Positions 41,635 to 51,095 are shown, numbered from the stretch's first letter. The stretch is 64,000 nucleotides of DNA from Chitinophaga flava (GCF_003308995.1 NZ_QFFJ01000001.1:2852001-2916000), one strand, 5' to 3'. Numbers and translations: made by a program. Notes: generated from the letters alone by a model not told the origin.

Positions 41635-42606
41635 TTAGTCAAAAGACTGGTTGCCGGACCTGGCCATCTTCAGCATACGGTCAAACTGGTCGGCTGTGAG
41701 GTCATTAAAGAAGAAATACACCGGGTCAACTTTTTCTCCGTTTTTGATAACCTCATAGTGACAGTGCGGGCCGGTGGATTTACCGGTACTGCCTACCCAT
41801 CCCACTACATCACCGCGTTTTACGGTCTGGCCGGCCTTCACCTTCATGCGGAACATGTGGCCATATAATGTTTTATAACCATATCCATGTCGTACGATCA
41901 CGTGGTTACCATAGCCAACGTCGCTCAGGCTGGCCTCTTCCACCACTCCGTTACCGGTTGCGTAGATAGGGGTGCCGCTGGGCGCCGCAAAGTCGAGGCC
42001 CGCATGGAATTTCATCGTTTTATAGATCGGATCGATACGGTAGCCGAAACCGGAAGCGACATGTTTCAGGTCTTTGTTGGCCACCGGTTGAATGGCGGGG
42101 ATGGAAGCAAGCATCTGCTGCTTGTTCTTCACCAGGTTATCGATTTCTTCGTATGATTTTTCCTGAGCCTTAATACGGTTGGTGATTTCTTTCAGCAGGA
42201 CACTGGTAGAAGCAATGATCTCACTGCTGGCAAAAGACTGCAGCTGGGCAGCTTCCTCATCCCGGTTGATCTTACCCAGACGGGTACTGTCGGGGATAGG
42301 GGAGGCTTCAAAGATGACGCGGTAAATTTCATTGTCGCGCTCTTCCAACTGGGCCAGCTTACCCTTCACTTCCCGCATACGACCCTGCAACGCGTCGTAT
42401 TTCTCCTTCATTCCTTCCAGATCGCGGCGCAACGACTTCTCCTTGGGAGAATCCACCACCCTGTAGGCCACGGACAGAAAAATAGCCCCGGTAACTATGG
42501 CAGCCGACAAAAACCCGAGTATTCTCAGGATCTTCACCCGCAGCGATACTACGAGTTTCTCATATTTTAATGTTTGGGTGTTGTAAAAATATTTAACCTT
42601 CTTCAT
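41635..42606 (-). CDS. M23-family (LytM-like) metallopeptidase, membrane anchored
   Basis: 323 residues. Cytoplasmic N-terminus, one membrane helix (ILRILGFLSAAIVTGAIFLS, residues 29-48), a coiled-coil region (residues 55-100, SLRRDLEGMKEKYDALQGRM), and a C-terminal Peptidase_M23 domain. Zinc ligands: HAGLD near residue 202, and GPHCHYEV with HxH near residue 282. Substrate would be peptidoglycan cross-links, or the protein could be an inactive activator; all visible motif residues are intact, so activity is likely. It resembles NlpD/EnvC-type divisome or wall-remodelling hydrolases. Confidence 0.9.
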   Translation of the reverse strand: MKKVKYFYNTQTLKYEKLVVSLRVKILRILGFLSAAIVTGAIFLSVAYRVVDSPKEKSLRRDLEGMKEKYDALQGRMREVKGKLAQLEERDNEIYRVIFEASPIPDSTRLGKINRDEEAAQLQSFASSEIIASTSVLLKEITNRIKAQEKSYEEIDNLVKNKQQMLASIPAIQPVANKDLKHVASGFGYRIDPIYKTMKFHAGLDFAAPSGTPIYATGNGVVEEASLSDVGYGNHVIVRHGYGYKTLYGHMFRMKVKAGQTVKRGDVVGWVGSTGKSTGPHCHYEVIKNGEKVDPVYFFFNDLTADQFDRMLKMARSGNQSFD

Positions 42607-42960
42607 GCACCGGGTGTACTTTACGCTGATTTACAGCGTTGAACGCTATAACAGCAGATTTATTTCATGAGGTACAAACAAGCTGGATGGCGGTAGTTAG
42701 CATTATTTTCTGTCCACATTAACTTTTTTGCCGGGTAACACGACCTGTTTTGAATAATCATACAGGTTTTCGATATTTTTGCACTCCCTGTAACTCGTCG
42801 GAAAATAAGGCGCACAAACCTAATGTAATTAGATTAAAACATCAACCTTTTGAATGTCAATTTTCTAACTACTTTATAATGGCTTGAAAAACAATGTAAA
42901 ATTGCCTGTTACCGCGTGTTACATAACAACAAAAATACATATTAACTCGTATCAATATTT
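42607..42960. other. 354-bp intergenic region between M23 peptidase gene and alaS
   Basis: Holds a good plus-strand promoter (42749-42781) and then about 180 bp of AT-rich sequence before alaS. No ORF, tRNA or clear hairpin was seen. The long leader between the promoter and alaS (roughly 170 nt) could hold a regulatory structure or a small RNA; I see no recognisable family. Confidence 0.5.
42749..42781 (+). promoter_or_regulatory. Bacteroidota promoter TTTG-N21-TATTTTTG upstream of alaS
   Basis: TTTG (42749-42752), 21-bp spacer and TATTTTTG (42774-42781), a full match to the consensus, pointing toward alaS 179 bp away. Best-scoring promoter-like element noted in the window. Confidence 0.6.
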
Positions 42961-45579
42961 ATGACAGCATCTGAGATAAGACAGCAATTCCTGGATTTTT
43001 TTGCGTCGAAAGGGCACCAGATCGTTCCTTCTGCTCCCATAGTCATCAAAAACGACCCGACTTTGATGTTCACCAACGCGGGCATGAACCAGTTTAAAGA
43101 CTTCTTCCTGGGTAACAAGGTACCTGCCAGCACCCGGGTCGCGGACACCCAGAAATGTCTGCGCGTAAGCGGTAAACACAACGACCTGGAAGAAGTAGGT
43201 ATTGATACTTACCACCATACCATGTTTGAAATGCTCGGTAACTGGAGCTTTGGCGACTACTTTAAAAAAGAAGCCATCGCCTGGAGCTGGGAACTGCTCA
43301 CTGAAGTCTATAAAATCCCGAAAGACAAACTCTATGTTACTGTCTTTGAAGGAGATGCGAGTGAAAACCTGCCCAAAGACGAAGAAGCATACAACTACTG
43401 GAAAGAACATATTGCAGAAGACAGAATTCTGCTGGGCAACAAAAAAGATAACTTCTGGGAAATGGGCGATACCGGCCCTTGTGGTCCCTGCTCCGAAATA
43501 CATGTGGACTGCCGTCCGGATGCCGAAAGGAAACAGGTAGACGGTAAAACGCTCGTTAACGCCGACCATCCTCAGGTGATTGAAATATGGAACAACGTAT
43601 TCATGCAGTTCAACCGCCTGAAAGATAAATCGCTGGAGCCACTGCCTGCCAAACACGTAGACACCGGCATGGGCCTCGAACGCCTGGTACGCGTACTGCA
43701 GGGTAAAACCTCCAACTACGACACCGACCTGTTCATGGGCACCATCCACACCACAGAAAGCTTTACCGGTAAAAAATACGAAGGCACCGACACCAGAAAA
43801 GACGTCGCCTTCCGTGTAATTGCCGACCATATACGCGCCATCTCCTTCACCATCGCCGATGGCCAGCTGCCATCCAACACCGGTGCCGGTTATGTAATCC
43901 GCCGTATTCTCCGCAGAGCGGTACGTTACTATTTCTCCTTCCTCGATGTTAGGAAACCTCTCCTCCACGACCTGGTGCCTGTACTGGCAGCCCAGTTCTC
44001 CCACGTATTCCCTGAACTGCAACAGCAGGTGGATTTCGTGAAAAAAGTAGTGTTTGAAGAAGAAAACAACTTCCTCCGCACCCTGGACAGTGGTATCCGC
44101 CGTATAGAGGACTTTATGCAACAGGCTGCCTCCAAAGCCATCGATGGCCAGACAGCCTTTGAATTATACGATACCTACGGTTTCCCATACGACCTGACCA
44201 CCCTCATCGCGTCAGAAAACGGTTTCACTGTAGACAAAGCCGGCTTTGATGCCGCCATGCAACAGCAGAAAGACCGCTCCCGCGCCGCCACAGAAGTGGA
44301 TGCCGGCGACTGGGTAATCCTGGACGAAACACCTGATTCCGTTTTCATCGGCTACGAACAGCTGGAAAGCAGTACCAAACTGCTGAAATACCGTACCGTA
44401 AAAGCCAAAGGCAAAGAACAGTTCCAGCTCGTACTGGGACAAACACCTTTCTATGCTGAAAGCGGCGGACAGGTAGGTGATACCGGTATCCTGCACTTCG
44501 ACGAGGAAGTGATCCATGTTACCGACACCAAAAAGGAAAACAACCTGATCATTCACTTTGCGGATAAACTGCCTGCTAACCCTGCTGCCCATGTAAAAGC
44601 AACAGTGGCGAAAGACAAACGCCGCAGCATTGCCCGTCACCACTCCGCTACCCACCTCCTGCATGCTGCACTGCGTCAGGTACTGGGTACACACGTGGCA
44701 CAGAAAGGCTCCCTGGTGAATGCAGAAAACCTCCGCTTCGACTTCTCCCACTTCGCTAAAGTGACCGATGAAGAATTAGCGCAGATTGAAGCCATCGTTA
44801 ACGAAAAGATCCGCCAGAACATCCCGGTGATCATAAAGGAACTGCCTAAAGAAGAAGCCCTGCAACTGGGTGCCATGGCACTTTTTGGTGAAAAATACGG
44901 CGACGTGGTACGTGTGGTAATTATGGACCCTGCTTACAGCGTAGAGCTGTGCGGTGGTACTCACATAGGCGCTACCGGAGAACTCGGTCTCTTTAAGTTT
45001 TTATCCGAAGGTGCTGTTGCTGCCGGCGTTCGCCGCGTGGAAGCCGTTACCGGCGCCAAAGCGGAAGCCTTCATCAACGAACAGCTGCAACTGCTGAAGG
45101 AAATCAGGAACACCCTGAAAAATCCCAAGGAAATCGTGAAAGCTGTAGAAACACTGGCCCAGGACAAATCCTCCCTGGAAAAACAGGTGGAAGCCCTGGA
45201 ACTGGAGAAAGTACGCCAGCTGGCTGCCGATCTGCGCAACCAGGCCCAGGACATCAACGGAGTGAACTTCCTCGGACAGGTGGTGAATGTTAATAATGCA
45301 GAAGGCCTCAAACAACTGGCCCTGCAGCTGAAAGGCGATATCCCTAATCATGTTCTGCTGTTCGTAGCAAACATCGGCGGCAAAGCCAGCGTAGCCCTCA
45401 GCATCGCTGATGAACTGGTAGCAGCCAAAGGTTGGGAAGCTCCTAAGATCATCAAGGAAAAAGTAGCACCCCTGATCAAAGGCGGCGGCGGCGGCCAAAA
45501 AACCTTTGCTACAGCCGGCGGCCAGGAAACAGACAAACTGGACCAGGTAGTAGCCGCTGTAAAAGCCATCCTGGGATAA
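42961..45579 (+). CDS. alaS: Alanine--tRNA ligase
   Basis: 872 residues. The class II catalytic domain starts ASEIRQQFLDFFASKGHQIV with FTNAGMNQFKDFFLG; the editing domain shows the zinc HxxxH motif as ARHHSATHLLHAALR near residue 560 and the CGGTH motif as VELCGGTHIGATGE near residue 661. The C-terminal oligomerisation/DHHA1-like domain ends GGGGGQKTFATAGGQETDKL. It charges tRNA-Ala and edits Ser/Gly mischarging. Length and motif spacing are normal. Confidence 0.98.
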   Translation: MTASEIRQQFLDFFASKGHQIVPSAPIVIKNDPTLMFTNAGMNQFKDFFLGNKVPASTRVADTQKCLRVSGKHNDLEEVGIDTYHHTMFEMLGNWSFGDYFKKEAIAWSWELLTEVYKIPKDKLYVTVFEGDASENLPKDEEAYNYWKEHIAEDRILLGNKKDNFWEMGDTGPCGPCSEIHVDCRPDAERKQVDGKTLVNADHPQVIEIWNNVFMQFNRLKDKSLEPLPAKHVDTGMGLERLVRVLQGKTSNYDTDLFMGTIHTTESFTGKKYEGTDTRKDVAFRVIADHIRAISFTIADGQLPSNTGAGYVIRRILRRAVRYYFSFLDVRKPLLHDLVPVLAAQFSHVFPELQQQVDFVKKVVFEEENNFLRTLDSGIRRIEDFMQQAASKAIDGQTAFELYDTYGFPYDLTTLIASENGFTVDKAGFDAAMQQQKDRSRAATEVDAGDWVILDETPDSVFIGYEQLESSTKLLKYRTVKAKGKEQFQLVLGQTPFYAESGGQVGDTGILHFDEEVIHVTDTKKENNLIIHFADKLPANPAAHVKATVAKDKRRSIARHHSATHLLHAALRQVLGTHVAQKGSLVNAENLRFDFSHFAKVTDEELAQIEAIVNEKIRQNIPVIIKELPKEEALQLGAMALFGEKYGDVVRVVIMDPAYSVELCGGTHIGATGELGLFKFLSEGAVAAGVRRVEAVTGAKAEAFINEQLQLLKEIRNTLKNPKEIVKAVETLAQDKSSLEKQVEALELEKVRQLAADLRNQAQDINGVNFLGQVVNVNNAEGLKQLALQLKGDIPNHVLLFVANIGGKASVALSIADELVAAKGWEAPKIIKEKVAPLIKGGGGGQKTFATAGGQETDKLDQVVAAVKAILG

Positions 45580-45614
45580 TTCTAATCATCCCGGCATTGC
45601 CGGAAAACATAACT

Positions 45615-45656
45615 AAAAGGCGAAAAGCGAAACAAATGTTTCGCTTTTCGCCTTTT
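45615..45656. terminator. Rho-independent terminator of alaS
   Basis: AAAAGGCGAAAAGCGAAACA (45615-45634) is exactly complementary to 45637-45656, closed by a short AA loop (effectively 4 nt). The right arm ends in a T-run. Stop codon 36 bp upstream. Confidence 0.88.
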
Positions 45657-45759
45657 TAATCCCTGTTGGTCATCTCCCGGAGAAAAATTTTAACAAACCA
45701 TCTGGTGACGTACGTCATCATTTCAGTAGTTTTAACTTTTCCTTACCTTATACGGCGGC

Positions 45760-45767
45760 TAATTTTG
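45760..45767 (+). promoter_or_regulatory. Bacteroidota -7 box (TAATTTTG) of the PDZ protein gene
   Basis: TAATTTTG fits TAnnTTTG and ends 28 bp before the ATG at 45796. No -33 TTG at standard distance. Confidence 0.45.
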
Positions 45768-45795
45768 TAACATTCCAAAAAGAAAACAGGTAATT

Positions 45796-46785
45796 ATGAA
45801 AAACGTACTCAGAAATTTTACCCTTGCAGGCTTTGGTTGCCTGGCCCTGAGCGTGGCCTCAGCACAAAACCCGGGTTCATCCAGAGATAAAATGGGCGAG
45901 TATGATGAGATCATCATTAAAAGCAAAGGTGACAAAGGTGGAAAAGTCACCGTGGAAATCAAAGACGGCAATATCCTGGTGGACGGTAAAAAACTGGACC
46001 AGTACAGCAACCCCGATATCTCCGTTTTCCGCAGGAACATCACCCCAATAAATGGCAACAACTTCAGCTTTGAAAATGGTTCCCCTGACCAGATTCAGCT
46101 TTTTAATGATGGTGATGAAACCGACATCCCTGTTCCCAAAGCTATGCTGGGCGTGATCACCGAAAAAACCGTTGCCGCCGGTGCTACTGTAAAAACTGTG
46201 GCCCCTGGCAGCCCTGCCGAAAAAGCCGGTATCAAAATCGGTGATGTGATCACCCAAATAAACAAGGATGCCATCAAAGAACCGAAAGAGTTATATGAAA
46301 CCATCGGTAAGTTCCAACCTGGCGACAAAATAACGATCACGTATATACGCAATAAGAAAGAAACCAAAGTACCGGTTACGCTCGATGAAAGAAAAGAAGA
46401 ATCTTTTGGCATGCATAATATGCCCCGCAGGAGAGGAGAGCTATTCGCCATGCCACTTCCCCGCGGTGGACAAGGATTTGGCAATTTATTCGGCATACCC
46501 GATGAAGGTGTAAAACTCGGTATTCAGGTACAGGACACCGAAAATGGCGACGGCGCACAGGTGATTAATATGGCACCCGGTTCTCCGGCAGAAAAAGCAG
46601 GTTTCAAAGTAGACGACCTGATCACTGAAATGGCCGGATCACCTGTAAAATCAGCGGGAGACGTGGCAGCGATTTACCGTAACAACCGCGACAAAGGGTC
46701 TATAACGGCGACGGTTAAACGAAACGGACAAATACAGACCATTGATATAAAAATTCCTAAGAGACTGCGTAAAGCAGATCTTTAA
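45796..46785 (+). CDS. Exported protein with two PDZ domains, no protease domain
   Basis: 329 residues. The signal peptide MKNVLRNFTLAGFGCLALSV ends near ASAQ (residue 24). Residues 30-110 form an N-terminal domain of unknown fold (KGDKGGKVTVEIKDGNILVD). PDZ1 (about 118-195) has VAPGSPAEKAGIKIGDVITQ and ITYIRNKKETKVPV; PDZ2 (about 235-325) has NMAPGSPAEKAGFKVDDLIT. No trypsin-like domain or catalytic triad is visible, so this is not a DegP/HtrA protease but a periplasmic PDZ-only protein that may bind exposed C-termini. Partner unknown. Confidence 0.85.
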   Translation: MKNVLRNFTLAGFGCLALSVASAQNPGSSRDKMGEYDEIIIKSKGDKGGKVTVEIKDGNILVDGKKLDQYSNPDISVFRRNITPINGNNFSFENGSPDQIQLFNDGDETDIPVPKAMLGVITEKTVAAGATVKTVAPGSPAEKAGIKIGDVITQINKDAIKEPKELYETIGKFQPGDKITITYIRNKKETKVPVTLDERKEESFGMHNMPRRRGELFAMPLPRGGQGFGNLFGIPDEGVKLGIQVQDTENGDGAQVINMAPGSPAEKAGFKVDDLITEMAGSPVKSAGDVAAIYRNNRDKGSITATVKRNGQIQTIDIKIPKRLRKADL

Positions 46786-46822
46786 TACCTTCTTACTACA
46801 TTTTATTTTGGGTTTAAAACGC

Positions 46823-46855
46823 AAAGGCGCAAAGGATTTTACTCTTTGCGCCTTT
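46823..46855. terminator. Bidirectional terminator hairpin
   Basis: AAAGGCGCAAAG (46823-46834) pairs with CTTTGCGCCTTT (46844-46855), 12-bp perfect stem. It lies between the convergent PDZ and aldehyde dehydrogenase genes. Confidence 0.78.
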
Positions 46856-46875
46856 TGTTTTATGGTTAGTATACC

Positions 46876-48258
46876 TTACTTCATAATTCTCTTCATGAGT
46901 CCGAGCTTGTTTTTAAAGGGCGGGTATTTTACCGGCACGTCCAGCCAGGTACCGGTTTTCAGCATGCCTTTAGCGTGTGTAAATGTTTCAAAGCTGTAGC
47001 GCCCGTGATACTGGCCCATACCGCTGTAGCCCGCACCGCCAAAAGGAAGCTCCGGATTGGTAAGATGTACCAGCGCATTGTTGACACATCCGCCACCGAA
47101 ACGCACCTGCTCGATGAGCGCTTTTTCTGTTTTTTTACTTTTGGTGAAAACGTATAACGCCAACGGATACGGATTTTTCTTGATAGCCTGGATAGCCTGT
47201 GGCAGCTCTTCAAAAGTCAGGATAGGCAATACCGGACCAAAAATTTCTTCCTGCATCACCGGATCATCCCACTCTACATCATCCAGCAAGGTAGGGGCGA
47301 TATAGAGCTTGTCACGATCTGTCTGACCACCATGCAATATATGTCCTTCTTTCAGGTAAGCAGCCACCGTATCAAAACGACGGGAGTTGATCATTCGGGC
47401 GTAGTCATCGCTATTGACAGGGTTTTGTCCGAAGAAATCCACAATGGCTTCTTTCATCGCGTCTACCATCTCTTCCTTCACGCGGTGGTGTACCAGCAGA
47501 TAATCAGGCGCCACACAGGTCTGGCCTGCATTCCAGAACTTGGCCCATATAATTCGTTTAGCCGCCACCTTTATATTCACTTTATCATCTACCACACAAG
47601 GTGATTTTCCGCCCAGCTCCAGGGTTACGGGAGTAAGATGCGGTACGGCCATCTCCATGATCTTTTTTCCTACCGGGATGCTGCCGGTGAAGAAGACATG
47701 GTCGAACCGATAGGCCATAAGGGCAGGGATGATAGTGGCACCATCACCTTCCACCACTGTGACGTAAGCAGGGTCGAATGTTTCCTTTATCATGGCGGCA
47801 ATTACGGCGGCTGTATGCGGCGCCAGTTCCGATGGTTTCAGGATGGCACAGTTACCGCCGGCGATAGCACCTATCAAAGGGCTTAACTGCAGCATAAACG
47901 GGTAATTCCAGGGAGCGATGATGAGTGTGAGTCCCAGTGGCTCGCGGTAAACACGGCTGCTGCTGGGATAGGTCACAAATGGTGATGTCACCACTTCGGG
48001 CTCCATCCACTGTTTCAGGTTAGCCAGTGTAAAGGCGATTTCTTCATACAGAAATCCTACTTCGCTGCTATAGGCTTCCAGCGGGTGTTTATGAAGGTCC
48101 TGGTGCAAAGCTTCCAGGATACGGGATTCATATTGACTGACACCCTTTTTCAGACGCTTTAGCATAGCCTTTCTGAAGGCGTAGGGAAGGGTTGCTCCTG
48201 AGTCGAAATAATCATGCTGGGCCTTATAAAGCTGACTTATCCGGGCATTGCTGATCAT
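46876..48258 (-). CDS. Aldehyde dehydrogenase (ALDH3-like, NAD(P)+-dependent)
   Basis: 460 residues. Active-site Cys lies in NAGQTCVAPDYLLV (about residue 245) and the catalytic Glu in PVTLELGGKSPCVVD (about residue 212). The coenzyme-binding part has LIIAPWNYPFMLQLSPLIGA near residue 112 and FFTGSIPVGKKIM near residue 190. The short N-terminus and the C-terminal SGMGQYHGRYSFETFTHAKG match the ALDH3/coniferyl aldehyde dehydrogenase branch, which oxidises fatty and aromatic aldehydes. It diverges from gatB. Confidence 0.9.
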   Translation of the reverse strand: MISNARISQLYKAQHDYFDSGATLPYAFRKAMLKRLKKGVSQYESRILEALHQDLHKHPLEAYSSEVGFLYEEIAFTLANLKQWMEPEVVTSPFVTYPSSSRVYREPLGLTLIIAPWNYPFMLQLSPLIGAIAGGNCAILKPSELAPHTAAVIAAMIKETFDPAYVTVVEGDGATIIPALMAYRFDHVFFTGSIPVGKKIMEMAVPHLTPVTLELGGKSPCVVDDKVNIKVAAKRIIWAKFWNAGQTCVAPDYLLVHHRVKEEMVDAMKEAIVDFFGQNPVNSDDYARMINSRRFDTVAAYLKEGHILHGGQTDRDKLYIAPTLLDDVEWDDPVMQEEIFGPVLPILTFEELPQAIQAIKKNPYPLALYVFTKSKKTEKALIEQVRFGGGCVNNALVHLTNPELPFGGAGYSGMGQYHGRYSFETFTHAKGMLKTGTWLDVPVKYPPFKNKLGLMKRIMK

Positions 48259-48339
48259 AGGTGTAAATTTAGTATGTTGCTTAACCTCAAGTTAGTCATT
48301 CCCCGGATGAAATAGGCCGAAATCACAGCATTATTTGAA

Positions 48340-48347
48340 TATATTTG
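48340..48347 (+). promoter_or_regulatory. Bacteroidota -7 box (TATATTTG) of gatB
   Basis: TATATTTG fits TAnnTTTG and ends 18 bp before the preferred gatB ATG (48366). It overlaps the alternative GTG at 48345, which argues against that upstream start. Confidence 0.5.
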
Positions 48348-48365
48348 TGGGAATCAGTACGGATC

Positions 48366-49814
48366 ATGAGCGATATCTACAGTAAATACGAAACAGTGAT
48401 AGGGCTTGAAGTACATGCCCAGCTGCTTACAGAAAGTAAATTATTCTGCAGCGACAGCGCAGCTTTCGGGGGCGCACCCAATACCCATATCAGCGCTATT
48501 TCGCTGGCCCATCCCGGCACCCTGCCCCGGATGAACCGTAAAGCCGCAGAATATGCCATCAAACTGGGCCTGGCCTGCCATTGCGAGATTGAAAAAGATA
48601 ACTATTTCGCCCGTAAAAACTATTTCTATCCCGACCTGCCCAAAGGTTACCAGATATCACAGCATACCGCACCTATCTGTAAGGGCGGTTATGTTACAGT
48701 GGTAACCGATGCCGGCAGCCGGCAGATAAAGCTCAACCGTATCCATCTGGAAGAAGATGCCGGCAAACTCCTGCACGATCAGGACCCGGCCAACAGCTAC
48801 GTGGACTATAACCGCGCTGGTGTACCCCTCGTGGAAATCGTCAGTGAACCGGATATGCACACCAGCGATGAAGCCTACGTTTATCTCACCGAACTGCGAC
48901 GCCTTGTTCGCTACCTCGGTGTATGTGACGGCAACATGGAAGAAGGCAGCATGCGCTGCGACGCCAATATATCCGTACGCCTCAAAGGCACTACCACACT
49001 GGGCACCAAGGTGGAAGTAAAAAACATGAATTCTATCCGTAACGTAAAACGGGCTATTGATAATGAAGTAAAACGGCAGATCGACCTGATTGAAGCCGGC
49101 GGCACACTGGTGCAGGAAACCCGCAGCTTCGACGCCTCTAATGGCAGCTCTTTTCCGCTGCGCTCCAAAGAAGAGGCCAACGACTACCGTTACTTTCCGG
49201 AGCCTGACCTGGCGCCCTTCAGGCTTACTGACGAGTTTATAGCCGGTATCCGTGCCACGCTGCCCGCACTGCCGGAAGAACTGGTGCAGAAATACACCGC
49301 CGTGTACGGCCTGCCCGAATATGATGCCCGTGTAATCTGCGATGACAAAGCCACAGCCGATTATTTTGAAAGTCTCACCGCCATCACCACCCATTACAAG
49401 GCTGCTGCCAATTGGATGCTGGGGCCTGTGAAATCCTGGCTCAACGAACATTCGGAAGATATATCCCGGTTTCCGGTGACACCTGGAGCGCTGGCAGCAC
49501 TCATCAGCCTTACCGACAGCGGCAAGGTAAGTTTCTCCATCGCTTCCTCCCGGATACTGCCGGAAATGACACAGGTGGCGGAAAACCCGTTGGCCATCGC
49601 TACCCGCCTCAATCTCCTGCAAGACAACAATGCAGACAACATCAGCCCCATCATCGATGAGGTGCTGGCTAAATATCCGGATAAAGTGGCCGCCTTCCGG
49701 AGTGGTAAAAAAGGATTGATGTCTTTGTTTGTGGGAGAAGTGATGAAACTGTCGAAAGGCAAGGCAGATCCCCGGTTGACCAACGAATTACTGGCAGAAA
49801 AGCTGAAAGGCTAA
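48366..49814 (+). CDS. gatB: Asp-tRNA(Asn)/Glu-tRNA(Gln) amidotransferase subunit B
   Basis: 482 residues from ATG 48366 (MSDIYSKYETVIGLEVHAQL); a longer frame from a GTG at 48345 overlaps the promoter box. GatB is the kinase/tRNA-binding subunit of GatCAB that converts Glu-tRNA-Gln or Asp-tRNA-Asn to the amidated form. Signatures: YFYPDLPKGYQISQ near residue 80, EVKNMNSIRNVKRAIDNEVK near residue 220, and DYRYFPEPDLAP near residue 275. The C-terminal GatB/YqeY domain (about 330-482) is complete. gatA and gatC are not in the window. Confidence 0.97.
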   Translation: MSDIYSKYETVIGLEVHAQLLTESKLFCSDSAAFGGAPNTHISAISLAHPGTLPRMNRKAAEYAIKLGLACHCEIEKDNYFARKNYFYPDLPKGYQISQHTAPICKGGYVTVVTDAGSRQIKLNRIHLEEDAGKLLHDQDPANSYVDYNRAGVPLVEIVSEPDMHTSDEAYVYLTELRRLVRYLGVCDGNMEEGSMRCDANISVRLKGTTTLGTKVEVKNMNSIRNVKRAIDNEVKRQIDLIEAGGTLVQETRSFDASNGSSFPLRSKEEANDYRYFPEPDLAPFRLTDEFIAGIRATLPALPEELVQKYTAVYGLPEYDARVICDDKATADYFESLTAITTHYKAAANWMLGPVKSWLNEHSEDISRFPVTPGALAALISLTDSGKVSFSIASSRILPEMTQVAENPLAIATRLNLLQDNNADNISPIIDEVLAKYPDKVAAFRSGKKGLMSLFVGEVMKLSKGKADPRLTNELLAEKLKG

Positions 49815-49882
49815 GACGCTTTGCATTTATTTAGCTAATATTGACAGTTGTAAGGCTCAGAAAAACGATAAAAAACAGCAGC

Positions 49883-51043
49883 ATGAAAAAATACTTATTG
49901 TGGATGTCCGTAGCAGCTTTCCTGGCCGGATGTACCGGACAACAGCAGGAAAAAGGTGAGTTCAAGATAGAAGGGCACTTTACCAACCTGCCGCTCGGCC
50001 CCGTTGTACTGGAAGAGCTTACGCTCGACAACCTGAAAGTGGTAGACTCTACCAACGTAAAGGATGCCAGCGGTAAATTCACACTTAAAGGCATGGTACC
50101 TGAGCAGGGTCTGTACCGTATCCGTTTTGAAAACGGTAAATTCATCCTCCTCTCTCTGGATGCCGGTGACATGAAACTGGAAGGTGATGTCAGCAACCTG
50201 GAAAACATGAAAGTGTCTGGCTCTGAAGCTACATCAGAACTGCATCAGTTCCTCCAGGACATCAGCAAACAATCTATCGCGCTCACCGAAGAAATGCGTA
50301 AGGTAGATAGTCTCCATGGCGCCAAAGTACCGGACAGTGTGTTCCAGCCACAGCTGACCGCTATTCAGAAAAAAGAGAAGGATTTTGAACAGGGCTTTTT
50401 TGACATGGCAGAAAAAACAAAAAATCCTGCCAACGCAGTATTTGCTATCAGCCAGGTAAGAAATCCCGAAGAAATCATCTCCCATAAACAGGTGATCACC
50501 GGATTAACCACCCGCTTCCCTAAAAACACCCTGGTAAAAAGCATGACCGACAGGATTGCGCAACTCGAAAAAAGCAATCAAACAGGCAGCGATGCAGCCG
50601 GTGGCGAAGAGCCTACAGCTGCAGTAAAAGTAGGAATGGAAGCTCCCGATTTCTCCCTGCCTGATCCAAACGGCAAATTGATCAGCCTGAAGTCACTGCG
50701 CGGTAAATATGTACTGCTCGACTTCTGGGCCAGCTGGTGTGGTCCCTGCCGGGAAGAAAACCCCAATGTGGTAAGAGCTTTCCAGCAGTTCAAAAACAAA
50801 AACTTCACCATCCTGGGTGTATCACTGGATAAAACCAAGGAACAATGGCTGGCTGCCATCTCCAAAGATGGCCTCACCTGGAACCATGTGAGCGACCTGA
50901 AGTTCTGGGATTCTTCCGTAGTACCTTTATACGGTATCAACGCTATCCCTACCAACTTCCTGCTCGATCCGCAGGGTAAAGTGATTGCTTCTGACCTTAG
51001 AGGCGATGCGCTGATTACCAAACTCCAGGAAGTACTGAAATAA
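49883..51043 (+). CDS. TlpA-like thiol:disulphide lipoprotein with DUF4369 domain
   Basis: 386 residues from ATG 49883 (MKKYLLWMSVAAFLAGCTGQ): type II signal peptide with lipobox LAGC. Residues 25-120 form the DUF4369 beta-sandwich (EFKIEGHFTNLPLGPVVLEE). A helical linker (130-240) leads to the thioredoxin-like AhpC/TSA-Redoxin domain with FWASWCGPCREENPNVVRAF (CxxC near residue 295) and a cis-Pro loop in INAIPTNFLLDP. Likely keeps periplasmic protein thiols reduced. Two terminators follow. Unlike the thioredoxin-like gene at 40473 it keeps its CxxC. Confidence 0.92.
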   Translation: MKKYLLWMSVAAFLAGCTGQQQEKGEFKIEGHFTNLPLGPVVLEELTLDNLKVVDSTNVKDASGKFTLKGMVPEQGLYRIRFENGKFILLSLDAGDMKLEGDVSNLENMKVSGSEATSELHQFLQDISKQSIALTEEMRKVDSLHGAKVPDSVFQPQLTAIQKKEKDFEQGFFDMAEKTKNPANAVFAISQVRNPEEIISHKQVITGLTTRFPKNTLVKSMTDRIAQLEKSNQTGSDAAGGEEPTAAVKVGMEAPDFSLPDPNGKLISLKSLRGKYVLLDFWASWCGPCREENPNVVRAFQQFKNKNFTILGVSLDKTKEQWLAAISKDGLTWNHVSDLKFWDSSVVPLYGINAIPTNFLLDPQGKVIASDLRGDALITKLQEVLK

Positions 51044-51062
51044 ACAGATTAGTTGCTAATAT

Positions 51063-51095
51063 AAACGGGCAGACCTGAATCAGGTCTGCCCGTTT
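51063..51095. terminator. Rho-independent terminator of the TlpA-like gene
   Basis: AAACGGGCAGACCTGA (51063-51078) is complementary to 51080-51095 (16-bp stem, in practice a 5-nt loop) and is followed by TTTTGTTTTT-like sequence on the plus strand. Confidence 0.88.

Noticed and set aside
42952..44121. 389-codon minus-strand open frame inside alaS
   Set aside because: Fully antisense to the catalytic domain of alaS; a GC/codon-usage artefact.
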